NCBI GenBank assembly: GCA_027946365.1
Contig: JAPEUQ010000005.1
Coordinates: forward strand, 434,001-498,000
Direction of reading: 5' to 3'
Length of the DNA stretch: 64,000 nt
DNA from: Kalmusia sp. IMI 367209
Lineage: Eukaryota; Ascomycota; Dothideomycetes; Pleosporales; Didymosphaeriaceae
Positions 33,286-44,500 of the stretch are shown here, piece after piece. The notes beneath the pieces were generated by a model. The model made no database searches. It was not told the DNA's origin and was given only the letters and a program-made list of their open reading frames with translations. Each line of letters opens with the position of its first letter. The stretch's first letter is position 1. The position numbers and the translations under genes are program-made.

Positions 33286-34044
33286 ATGCATTTAAGAACC
33301 GCAGTCCTGTCTCTTTTCTCCTTGACCTCGGCGTCAAGCATACCATCACCTCACGACGCCTCTACGGGCGTAGCATACCACGATGGAGTCGCGTACAAAA
33401 TACCTACCGTGCACGAGTCCGCCGTGCAAGCGCGCCGCATCCTCCATCTCGAGACCATCGGCACGCTCTCTACCATCTTCCCATCTACCCACAGCGCCGA
33501 GCAGCGCCCCTCGGATGTAGGCGGTTCGCCCATCGGCCTGATGGACTACTTCGGCGACTGCGAGCCTGACACCGGCAACCCGACCATCCTAGCTATCTCG
33601 ATAGCGACGTCATTCAAGAACGTCGAAGCAGGCTCCAACATCTCCCTCTCCCTACGATGGCATGCACCGTATAATCGTCCGTATAGCGCTGCCGGCGTGC
33701 CCCGCTTCAACCTTGTTGGCTATTTAGAGGAGCTCACGAACGAGGATGTCAGAGATCAGAACGTGGCGGTGTGCTTCGTCAAGTACCACCCTGATGCTGC
33801 CGCATGGCTGCCCGGCAACAGGATACACGAAAGCAAGTGGGTTCGTCTTGTTGTCCAAGAGGTCTACTGGATTGGCGGGTTCGGAGACCGCGCGTACATT
33901 GGGTGGATTCCGCTCGAGGAATGGCAGAGCGTGACCAAGGAAGAGATTGAGAAGGTCAGACTGCCAGGCGAGAGGACGGGATGGAGCTCATGGAAGGCAT
34001 GGTTGGGCATGGGAGACGACCAACAAGCGATGTTGGAGCTATGA
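33286..34044 (+). CDS. CREG-like secreted protein (FMN-binding split-barrel fold)
   Basis: Single exon, 252 aa. A signal peptide (MHLRTAVLSLFSLTSASS) is followed by a domain of the CREG type, a pyridoxamine-phosphate-oxidase-like split barrel. Key stretches are AVQARRILHLETIGTLSTIF, DVGGSPIGLMDYFGDCEPDT, ATSFKNVEAGSNISLSLRW and VYWIGGFGDRAYIGWIPLEE. Animal CREG is a secreted, endolysosomal glycoprotein that lacks oxidase activity. Fungal members are uncharacterised, so the role here is open. One N-glycosylation sequon (NIS) is visible. The frame is intact. Confidence 0.85.
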   Translation: MHLRTAVLSLFSLTSASSIPSPHDASTGVAYHDGVAYKIPTVHESAVQARRILHLETIGTLSTIFPSTHSAEQRPSDVGGSPIGLMDYFGDCEPDTGNPTILAISIATSFKNVEAGSNISLSLRWHAPYNRPYSAAGVPRFNLVGYLEELTNEDVRDQNVAVCFVKYHPDAAAWLPGNRIHESKWVRLVVQEVYWIGGFGDRAYIGWIPLEEWQSVTKEEIEKVRLPGERTGWSSWKAWLGMGDDQQAMLEL

Positions 34045-37000
34045 GATCTCAGCCGCCATAATTACACCGGCCTCTAGGCATTCTCGCAGGTGCAATCTCG
34101 GTACCATCTTTTTGTCTGGCACGTGTTGGTGAGTGAGTCTATTACCTATATGTCGTGGAACTATTTGTATATCTGCGCTCTTTAAGAGCCACCAAATGCA
34201 CATAGCTCTCTGGTTGCGAAGGAATCCAGCACGGCTTGCAGTCAGGATACCTCGTGTACCGCATGAAAACCATCAATATTGCCGTGCATCCTACCAATTA
34301 TTCATTTCCAGCATCTTGGTTCATCCCGTACAGAAGATGCAAGCCACGGGACTCGCCCAAGATGCTCATCTCCCGCCCAGACGCAGGCGCATCCGAGTCA
34401 TCTCAGTGCCCCTCCTCCCTTCCAGCGATGTTCCCTGCGCCCTCGCCTAGGCGAAGTGACACCATCCCCGCCACGCCCGTCCCTCTTCGACAATCATCGT
34501 CTCCACTCAGGCATCAACGCCCAGCAATACTCCGAAGCGCTCGCGGGAAAGGTTCTCGAGGGACCCAAAGGGCCGATTGACCTGATGACGTTGCCTTTTT
34601 GGCGTTTTACCCCATCCTGCTGTACCTTGTATGACTCGCGCCGTCCCGGGGCCAGCCTATCCCTCCCTCCGTGTAGAATGATCTCCCGGGAGCTGGCTGG
34701 GAGAGGACGAAGATCCCTTTAAAGAGGGGGGAGACATGGTTTGGTTTTGTATGCCGTCCGGCGCCGTGCGGCAGATGGGCGTGCTTGCTTTGAAATGCGA
34801 CGCGCCGTGTCAGTGGTGGCCGAAGAAAACCCACGGCGAGATTACTCTGATTCATATCGTGGCCGTTGACTCGAGAACGAAGCAGCCAGGCCGCACTTCG
34901 CGATGGAAGCGCCGGAAACGAATCTTCCCGTCTGCCCTTCTAGCTCTGCGAAGGCTCTTGTCGGAGCGCGAAATGCTGGGTCCCTCTGGCTCTCTGCACG
35001 ACTCGTGGTTTGTGTACTAGGCGAACGCGGTGCAAAACTCAGCTACATGACAGCTGCAGCGCCCGTTGCTTGAGTGCCCATTGACACCTGACGGCGTCTT
35101 GTGCCAGCAAACTCTCGAGACAAAAAGGCGCCGAAACCTTGCCGGACGGCGGACGGCGTGCGGAACAGAGATGATCCATGCGCTAGGTGCCGCTTGCAGT
35201 GGGCGCCCACGTTTCCTATGAGGCGGGCGATAATAAGGGCATAACGGTCGTGGAATCTTCCATTTGTGGGTTAGACGTTTCTTGCTGGGATGAAGGCTGT
35301 CCGGGCGTGGGTAGGGATGAGAGGTGCGACGGTCGATATAGTAGTGAAGTGTCTAGAGCGTGCAAAGGGGGGTTTCCATGAGGCTGCAATATTGACTCGA
35401 GACAAGAGATGTGCCGAGAATAGGCAGAGCGCAGTGCATCGGACGACGACTATTTTGCAAGACGGTGGTGCGCATGGCTTCTGGTCGCTTCCCTCCAGTC
35501 GGGACAATGTTCTTCGGAGCATGACGCTCGCATCGTACGACTGCGCACATCTCTCACCCTGCTGTGTTCTTGCTTCTGGGGACAGCAAGCCTGCATCGCC
35601 AAATGCATCCCATGGCAAATGTCATCACCGCGCTAGCAGCTGCCCGTCGTACTCTCCGTATCACATCATTACCCGTTCAGCAAAAGCTATGGGAAGTGCC
35701 GGCTGCACGGTCTGATCCCGCGATCCTGGTCATCGTCCAGGTCCTCGCGGCGGCCGACGGCAGCGTAACACTCCGCCGAAAATCGCAACCTCCCATGTGC
35801 CTATACCGCATCCCGTCGCTGCCCCGACCCGCCTCGTGGAATGGCTGCATCAGATCAGCATGGTCGTTGCGGGTGAACGCCGGCCAGTGCGTGCGTGCCC
35901 AAGTCCAGCCATTCTTTGCTTTTTGTCCCTCGCCTCTTGTTGCTCCCGTCAAAACCTTCTGTATGAGAGATGCCGCAGAGGATTTCCCAAGCCGGCCACC
36001 ACGTTGCTTTTTGATGCTCACGAGGGAAGCTCCACCAGGTGGCCTGGCGCTCGGGCCGGGAGGTCTGGTCTGAGCCTCCACATCCCTTCACACACGTGCT
36101 GCTCTGAATCCTTTTCCTTTTTTTCTCAAACCGCGCATCAAGAAGCTCAACGAACGCCATGTGTAACGAGACGCGCCTGAGCTAGACCTTGACTCCACAC
36201 CGTCCCTCACGATTCGTATCCAATCGTGCCCGGGGCCTGGTAGGCAGAATGCCACTATTGTTGTTTCTATCTCCTTCGCCCGCCCCCCCGCTTGTCCAAA
36301 GGAAGTTGTGAATGCATGTGCAGTGCAGGAGACTAGGACGTTGTGCATGGCTGGTGGCAATCATATCACAACGGGGACCGCGACCCGTCCGTGAGGATCG
36401 TCACCCGATGGAGATCACCGGCACAGACGTGATGTGAGCTCTGGGGGATGCCATTTCTCGGCCTATCGTCGCCCGGCATACTGTTTGTAGCGGGCGGCGC
36501 AAAAGCAAAGGATCACTGCCATGAGGGTGGCTTGAGGCAGCGGTTCCGGTTCGTGGGATGGCAGTTGGGATTGCAGGACTGCAAGCACACATGACACTAG
36601 CCTATGTCTAATGGTGATAACAAACAATCCGTAGCTTAGTGTCTCGGTCGAGATTCGAAAATGGCGCAGAAGCGTTCGACGAGCGAAAGGGGCGGCGATT
36701 TGTTCTGTCGAGGCCCTGCATCGATCATGTTCATCACTTCCATAGAACACCTTCCTAGATGCATGTTCGTGTTGTGTAAATGTTAATATTCTGCTGTTCC
36801 TGTTCTGAGGGATGGTTTCTTGGAGATTCTCCATATATTCTCCGCATTTTACGCACGAACAACCCCTGGGGCGCCTGCTATTGGCTTGCATATGTACATG
36901 TTGATCTTTACCTTCGTTAACTCCTGTGATACGTAGTCCAAGCAAAGATTGCCAGTATCGTACGATGGTATAGCATGGACGGACCTCGACCAAGAGGTAC

Positions 37001-38005
37001 GCGTCCAGGAGAAGCTTTTCAGACCGTACGCTGAGTGTCTACGTAGTGATGTGTTTCGGTAAACGCGGGAGTACAAACAGCAGACGGAGAGGGGTTTCAA
37101 GTGTCCGATGCGATATGGCTGGCATCGATATGTGTGCATGTTCAGTTTGACGAAGACAGCAGGACAGTGTCCTCGGGAGGGCAGATCTGATCGGCCCCCT
37201 TCAGGCACGGCTTCATGCATGCGTGAAAGCGGTGGTTGCTCGAGCACGCGCAGATGTTCCCCAGTCATTCATGCGTCCCAAGGTCTACGCGGCCTCGTCG
37301 CACGTTAGCTTCTCTTCTCAATAAGAGCTCCTAGAAACGGAAATAGGCGAATGACAAACAAACTCGCCCATAATCCGCCCATGGATGACCCCCAGATGAC
37401 AATTATCAGCCGCTCTTATGGGCATGCAAATGTCCAATTTCGACCTAACATTGCGGTTACCACTTTCAAACGCTTTGACCAAGCGTCAATGCGTTCCGGA
37501 ATACGGCATCCTTACACCGCCAGAATCAAACGACGACAACAAGGATGGTAGTTTGAGGGTGAAGTATTGGATTTCGTCCTGTTTGCACAGTGCGTCAAAG
37601 CATTGTATGCTCATGCGCGGGTTTCCTATAATACAGCTGGCAATGAACAGTCGCCAAAACATTCCAACAGCCCCTTGAAGGCACCAGATCCACCTCTAGG
37701 ATCTTTCAGAACAGACATGATCAACAATACACAGTCGCTTCCTTGGTCAAGCGGCAAGAAAACCTTGGGATATAACCAAACCCCCCAATCCGCAAATCAG
37801 TGAACGCCGTGGTGATGCAGTGAAATGAAACATTAAATGCCGCTTCGAATAACGCCGGTGCCTTCCATTGGTATCACGCCGAGCAAAGAATGCTAGAATG
37901 ACCGAAAGCAGGCGCGCTAGAAATAGTCTGACAAGAGCCAATGGAGGCCGTAACACGTAACGCCAGTAGGAGAGAGAAAGAGTGATCCGATGTAACGGAG
38001 CGTCG
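34045..38005. other. Gene-poor stretch, about 4 kb
   Basis: Many overlapping open frames occur on both strands, but none has a recognisable domain or consistent splice structure. Part may be the 3' UTR of the FlbC-like gene, whose 3' end faces this side. Confidence 0.45.
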
Positions 38006-39181
38006 TTATGTCGTGAGGGTTGTTGATGCGTGGCAGCCCCGCTCGTGGCGTTTCATGTTACTCCGCACGCTGAAGGCCTTGCCGCAGCCCGGTTGTGGGC
38101 ACTTGTATGGTTTTTCGCCGGTGTGGCTGTGGCTGTGAATGCGCAGACTGCTGGGCCTCGAGAAGGCCTTGTTGCAGGTTGAACAGATGTAGCGGTCCTG
38201 TGACTGCGGGAATGCGGATTGGCTGGAGGTGCTGATGTAGTGGTGGTGTTGCCATGGATTCGAGCCGTTCGCAGAGGGCGTTGGCACCGGCAGAGGCATC
38301 TGAGGTTGGAAATTCGAGGGAAGTGGTCGCTGTCCGTACATGCCCATAGAGTAGGGATGGGGTTCCGGAGAATAGAAGGAGGCTGCTGAAGCGGCTCCAG
38401 GAGAAGATGCATACGGCGAGGGAGCGTACGATGAAGCACTGTAAGGAGACATGGAAGACTGCGGGAGCGAGGTGCGCTTGATGGCGGACATGGGAGGGCC
38501 GTTTTGGCGTTGCTGGTGAGGCTCCATGTTGTTGAGCGATTGGCCGAGGTAGTAAGAACCGGCGCCGGAGTGGCTCGAGGCGGTCGACGGAGACTGATTG
38601 CCGTCAACCACTGAATCCGGATGCATTGGCGGCGTAGGAGGGAGGGTCATTCTGGGGTGGCTCACGATCGTAGGACCGAAGGCTTGCGTCACGGGCTCCG
38701 GACGGCTCTCTGGCTGCTGCTTCGCACCTGCCGCGCTGTGCTGCTGCTCCTGCCTAAGTTGCGGCGAGTGTTGCTGTGACTTGGGGCTTTGGCCGGCTGC
38801 ACTTGCCGTTAGCACAAAGAAGGAAGGAGCGGCGGGGTTGTCATTACCTGTCTCGGACGCTGCCTTCTCACCATCCGCAATGCCCAGCAGGCTCGAGATG
38901 GAGGGCAACGAGGGCTTCTGCTCTTCTACGGGCGGCGAGGGGGGCGACTGAGGATGCCGCTGATACTGGTATTCGACTGCCTGCGGGGGGTGCTGGGGGT
39001 GCTGGGGAGGATACTGGCCCGGAGCATAGGATCGTGGCTGGGGAGGCGGCTGCTGCTGCTGTTGTTGTTGTTGCGGAGGATAGTATTGCGAGTGTTGTGA
39101 GTGGTGGTGTTGATAGTGACGGTCGTGCGCCTCACGTTCCCTCCCGCTGCCGTGTACCATACTAGCAAGATGCATAGCCAT
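38006..39181 (-). CDS. C2H2 zinc-finger transcription factor, FlbC-like
   Basis: 391 aa if read through, from the ATG at 39181. The N-terminal two-thirds are disordered: a His-rich start, a poly-Gln run (residues about 36-44) and Pro/Ser-rich segments. The last 60 residues hold two C2H2 fingers: [20 protein letters not shown], then a TGEKP linker, then [19 protein letters not shown] and a final CH. This finger pair closely resembles the C terminus of the Aspergillus conidiation regulator FlbC, so a role in development is plausible but inferred. A 51-nt segment (38847-38797) has a GTAATG donor, a GCTAAC branch point and a TGCAG acceptor; it is a multiple of three and has no stop. Both forms are therefore translatable (391 or 374 aa). 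It is flanked by unusually long non-coding regions. Confidence 0.85.
   Translation of the reverse strand: MAMHLASMVHGSGREREAHDRHYQHHHSQHSQYYPPQQQQQQQQPPPQPRSYAPGQYPPQHPQHPPQAVEYQYQRHPQSPPSPPVEEQKPSLPSISSLLGIADGEKAASETGNDNPAAPSFFVLTASAAGQSPKSQQHSPQLRQEQQHSAAGAKQQPESRPEPVTQAFGPTIVSHPRMTLPPTPPMHPDSVVDGNQSPSTASSHSGAGSYYLGQSLNNMEPHQQRQNGPPMSAIKRTSLPQSSMSPYSASSYAPSPYASSPGAASAASFYSPEPHPYSMGMYGQRPLPSNFQPQMPLPVPTPSANGSNPWQHHHYISTSSQSAFPQSQDRYICSTCNKAFSRPSSLRIHSHSHTGEKPYKCPQPGCGKAFSVRSNMKRHERGCHASTTLTT
38797..38847 (-). other. In-frame 51-nt candidate intron in the FlbC-like gene
   Basis: GTAATG donor, GCTAAC branch point 11 nt before TGCAG. The length is divisible by three and no stop occurs in frame, so retention adds 17 residues between the disordered segments ASET and GQSPKS. 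Confidence 0.6.
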
Positions 39182-40230
39182 AAAGAAGTCACGGGTCACA
39201 ACAGTGGGTTTGCGTAACAGGAGTGTCGAGGTGGAGAGGGGGAGTGTGATGACAAAAGGTGAAGAGGGAACAGGACGGGTGTATGCAGATGTACAGAATG
39301 GGCGCCAGAACCTCGGGGTGTGGCAGAGCGGGACGAGTCGTCGGGCCTGCAAGCGTTCAAGTACGATGGGCGGTTGGCGAGATTCAGCAGCAAGCACAGT
39401 CCCTCAGCGTCAACGCTGGAAGGGCCCGCGGTGACCAAACCGTTGCCGGCAGGGTGGGTCAGACAGCAGCGAGGGGCCCTGGCTCGTGTGTCCTGTGCAG
39501 AGCGCGCTGCAAATTGCTATTGAGCGGTGGACGAGGCGGACCGTTGTCTCCACGCCGCCAGCCGCTCAGAACAGTTAGGGAGCGCCGCCTGGCCTGCAAC
39601 GGTAATGCAGATGACGAACGAAAGCGGTTCAGGAGGAGGATGCGCAAGCCCCCAGACAATGCCTTGGCTAAGCGATCCGTCCTCAGACCCCCTGGCCTGC
39701 CAATCTATACTGTACCGGCTATCGAGCCTGATGCGGACTCAAGGCGGTGGAGGCGCGCCGGGATCCCTGGAGGCGGTCAAGGACAGGCCGTAATGCACCG
39801 CAGATCGACGTCCCAAGGGCAAGCGCCGCACACGGAGATAGGTGGGGGGGACCCCTCGACGAGCAGCCGTGTTGGTTGCAAGCACCCGCAGTCGACGAGG
39901 AGATGAGAAAAAGGACGGTTGGCCAATGTTCACAGAACTGCAGGCGGAGCGGCGGATGAAGTGATGGCAGCCGGAAGATTGAACTGGCCTCTGTCCAGCA
40001 CCCTAGGACACAATGCGTGGTAAGGTCGGCGATCAAAACTGCCTGATCCTGTCGGCCGGCTAGAGTTGGTGCTGAATGCTGGGGGCGTGGTATTAGGTAG
40101 GGATAGACCTGCACGTCTCCTCGGGTGTGAGATCGATCGACGACGGGCGTCCGCGAGCACTTGCTGCGTGCTGGGCCGTGTGTGTTTCCAAAGCAGGCCA
40201 GAGTCAGACGCCAGCAAAAGTGCGTTCCTG

Positions 40231-40262
40231 AGCAGTGGAGCAGTGGAGCAGTGGAGCGGTGG
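40231..40262. repeat. 8-bp tandem repeat
   Basis: Four units of AGCAGTGG, the last with one change. Confidence 0.8.
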
Positions 40263-40888
40263 GACGATGCCTAAGGGCCTCGACGGGATGGCCCTCGAAG
40301 AACCTCACGCAACGAGAGCCCCAGAACCAGGTGTCGAGACAGGCGCGGAAAGGGCTGACGAAGGATTACGTGGTGGGTCGTTGCGAACGCGGGGGCTTGA
40401 CTCTTGGGAGCGCCGCTGGGAAGGCCACGGCAGAGGAGCCTGAGACGGACGGGCAGAGATGATACAGAGGGCATCTTCGAAGACCCTGGGCGCGCTCCCT
40501 GTCATATCGTCTACGCTGTGGTGGGGGAGACGGTGGGCGCGAACGAAGCCAGATGCGCCTCCAGCTCCAGCACCAGCACCAGCGTGCCGCTTCGGTGGGA
40601 CGGCGATAGAGCGAGCGTAGCGCCGCCCGCCGCCTGTTGAAGCTCCCTAGTGCCGTAGTGCCGTCGAGGCGGTGTCAAAGCAAGCCGCGGACAGCGACGA
40701 AAGTCACGATAGACTGCCGTGCCGGCCGCTAGGAGGGCTGGCGCCTGCGATGCACACAGAGACTGCGCCAGCGTCGACATCGGCCGCACGACAGCGCAGT
40801 CGTATCAACCAGCCTCTCCTGAAGGTATGTATGTACGCTGCTGACGCCCTGCAGCCGTCCCCAGCGTCCCCAGCGTTGCCGTGTCGTT

Positions 40889-40919
<31 letters not shown>
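40889..40919. repeat. TTG trinucleotide microsatellite
   Basis: About ten uninterrupted TTG units in non-coding DNA. Confidence 0.85.
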
Positions 40920-41480
40920 GCCTCGTCTTGACTCGCGCCCCGGGGTGAAGGGGGCAGGCATAATACGGCTTGCGCTTCCTCGCCCAGGTCCAACAGCACG
41001 ATGCGCGGAATTGCGGATGACGAGACTCGCACCGTCGGTTCATGGTCCGCCTCACGGCACCACCTCCTGCGACGGGTTCCTCCATGGACTAGTGTTTGCC
41101 AGGCCGCGGCGTCGTCGAGAAGTGTTTCAGAGCGCTGGCAAGCGCGGGAGCGTCTTTGTTGCCGGCTTGCCGACTCAGGCCCCTTTCGGCACGCTCTCCG
41201 TTCACGCTACGCGAGCCCTCCAGGCGGGTTGTGGCCGGCCCTTGGCGCCCGTCCGCCTGTGGAGGATCTCTCGAGAAGACGCGGGTCGATCAGCACAAGC
41301 GTCTGCAGCTAAACCCTGGAAGCCACGTTGGCTGTCACCCTTCTGCGCCCTCGAGCCTCGACGACATGCCCGAGAGCTGTAGCCGAGCTGCCGTCACCAC
41401 ATCCGCTGCCCGCCACAGCGCTCTCCCGTGCGTTCTGGAACTGCGAGCTGACGCGACGTGCGAGCCTTGCCTCTTCCATG

Positions 41481-41536
41481 TGTCTGCGTCTGCGTCTGTC
41501 TCTGCCTCTGCTTCTGCCTCTGCTTCTGCCTCTGCA
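41481..41536. repeat. Imperfect TCTGCx hexamer repeat
   Basis: Repeated TCTGCC/TCTGCT/TCTGCG units. On the opposite strand it would encode alternating Ala/Glu, but no supported gene covers it. Confidence 0.75.
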
Positions 41537-44500
41537 TCGACACCGGCCTCCGCACGAGCCCATGCATTTAGCCACCTCGAATCCTCACAAGCTTCGTGGT
41601 ACCAGGACCACCTGTCGCACACTTCCCCTTCCCTCGCGGAAAACACCACAATCTTGCCCGCAGTGCGAAAGTCTCCACCTAATTTCACCGCGGTCAACAT
41701 GCGCACGCTGTGCATCTGTGCGACCAGGCTCTTGCGGTTGGTGTGGCGCCCATATCATCATCATGTAGGAGATGAAATACCAGGGTCTTCTCTTGACGGA
41801 AAATCTCCAGCTTTATGCGTCGTGCGCGATTGGCAGAGGCTGCCCTGGCACCCTGGCGATCACCGCGGGAGTGGAGTTGATAGGACAGCCCTCCTCTCGA
41901 CCCTTGAACGAAGAGCTCACGATTCCTACCTCCGCCCCGTCGGCAAAACTTGCACTGCCACTAGCAAGAGCTGAAGTGACTGCAATGCCCAAGCAGGACG
42001 AGGCATTTTCGACAGAACATCTCAATGCAGCGGACAATTTGTCGTGCAGGGAGCGACGCATGATCTCCCGGGAGAGAAACCATCCAAGCCTTGTCATGGT
42101 CAGAGCGAGGCGTGGGAGCGGAGCAGGGATATCGAGGCGTGGCCCGTAGCACGAGCCCGTCATCTCAGCGCTCCAGGCGGACAAGCTTAATTCCACGCGA
42201 CCTTTCTGTCGTCAGCTTCTCCAGCATTCGCCTCGGTTTGTCTGGCTTGAGCGGCTTCAGTCGAAACGATACAAGAAGGGACTGTTGTCTCCGACTTCGT
42301 TCCTGCTTGTGATCACAAATGCTATTTTTGAACACTGCGATAACGTCGAGAAGGCTTACCCGCCTGCCTAACTGGAAATTTTGAGCCCAGCCGTCGGGTT
42401 ACGTTGTTGGCTCAATAAACAGAGCGCATCACCATGCCGGCTGTGTGGTTCTGCAAATCTCGCGAGTCACCAGGTAACAAAGCGTTGGCACCCTGCACTC
42501 ATTCCGGATAAAAAGGCCCCGTCGTACTATTCCGGTTTGGGAAAGGCACTGTCCCCCACGCGAACTGTGATTGGGATTCGGGCTATTGATCTGCAGCCTC
42601 ATCCTTTGCCATGCGTCGTGGGTCTTCGTTGTGTCCCCAGTTCGCTAGGTGCTGCAATAACGAGCTCCGTTCAATATCGTATCCGGAGCGCCTTCTTTCT
42701 CGCTTCTACGCTACGTGCTCAAGCGAGAGTCCTTCTACTACGACGATCATCCCAGCCGACATTCTCCTAAATCTCCGCTTACCGACCAGGCAGCGCAGGT
42801 TGTCGTGAGATCCAAACACAAGGTACTCCGTATCCAGCATTATAAAGCTATTCGCAGGAGCAAATCTCATCGACGACCCACCTCGACGATCCAGAAAATC
42901 CCAAGCACAGTCAGGCCATAAACAGTTCTCTCCCAGCGTGTCAGCAGGCTTCGATTGCATTTCCATTGCACGGGAATAACACGTTGTGCACGGCCTCTCT
43001 CAGCAAGAGGCATTCTTGTGCGAAGTCAATCTAGGCCGCGGATTTTGGTCGACACTCACCGAGTTTATTCGAAGTGACGCAGAATCTACGTAACAGCAGT
43101 TCCATCTTGATTCTATCTAACAAACACGACCTGGCTATTGTGTGTTGTATGTATATCATATAATCCACTCAAGCATATCTGTACATTTCTTGCTGTACAA
43201 GCTGCAATGTGGTATCAAGTAGCGGAGAACGCTCGACACACCAGCATAGCTGGCGTTCAGTTATTCGGGTCGGGCTCAGGGGTCGTCTTTCTCACGTAGT
43301 CCGTGCTGGGCCGCTCCGAGAATCTACTTCACTGCTTTAGTCTCGATCCTCTCTAAGAGTATACTTGAGCAATCAGGACGGAGCTGCTCGGTGTGCAGCT
43401 AGCCCCTGACAGATGCACATACCCTTACATATGCTAGGCTCTAGTTCTGCAGCTTCCCAGGATTCGGCTGTGCTCCTTCAAGCACGAACGGAATCTTCCG
43501 TTAGATAAATTTAAAAACGTCACGACTCAAACCAGCTCCATAGTCGTAGCCGGTGCCGTTCATCTTCTCCATCTAACGGTTGATGTCGACTTCAACGTCC
43601 CGTGCTCTTAGCAGGGGTAAGGTGGTAAAAAGAAATTTTGCACCCAAAGGAATTTCCCCTGCAAGCCAGAACGGGAACCGAATAATGAATCCGGCACTAA
43701 AGGAGACACTCACCCACGAGCTGTTCCTCTGACCTCAGCCCTTGATCCATGCGCAGCCGTTTTCAGTTGGTCCTCCGAGGGGTCGACCGCCACGGCAAGG
43801 GTGGAAGAACGGCTGACGTAGATCCATCTCGAATCCTGACCGACCAACACACATCGCGATGTTCTCGGCTGACCACGCCCCCGGGGCCAAGTCTCAGATC
43901 AGCCGGATTGCAACCTTCGCATCCGCTGCCTCTCAGATCAAAGACAAATCTATATCCACTCCCAGACTGCAAACGTTTATCTGTAGTATACAATACATGT
44001 GTCCACGTACTCGGGCGTCATGCCCCTACCCGCTTAGGCGCCCGGTGTTCACTCGGACTGGTCAAACACTAAGGACCCAATCTAGCGCTTCAACCACATG
44101 TTGAAACGTGAGCGGCTCGTCATTATAGCCGTATTGGGCTGTAGGCATGCTTGCTCCAGCCCCACAGTGAGTTATGGGGTCTTACAGCTAACGTGCAGGA
44201 GTGCTTCTCGCCACCAGCAGAACAACGGAAGATACCTGAAACTCAGATCATTCTCAACGTGAGCCGTTGTTCCTTCAGTGTGAGTGGGTCTCACTAATCT
44301 GCAGGGCAGTGTGTCCCACTTCTTTCACAACCGCCGGAGCGTGTCAAGCTAGCCAACGTCCGCGTCGCCTTGCCGTGCGTGGCCGTTCAGTCTTGGCATA
44401 TTCTCTAGGTACACAGTAAAGATGCTCTGAATCACGCCAGTCATTCTCAGGCGGTACGGGATCAGTTTCGAACTTGTCTTGGCATATGTTATCAGCCCTG

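Noticed and set aside
36463..36993. 176-codon open frame on the minus strand
   Set aside because: No recognised motif, erratic composition and no splice partners.
39259..39906. 215-codon open frame on the plus strand opposite the FlbC-like leader
   Set aside because: GC-rich antisense frame, no ATG-led domain.
41096..41974. Long open frame (292 codons) on the plus strand
   Set aside because: Non-ATG start, GC-rich DNA, passes through a hexamer repeat (Ser-Ala run), no domain and no promoter logic; likely chance.
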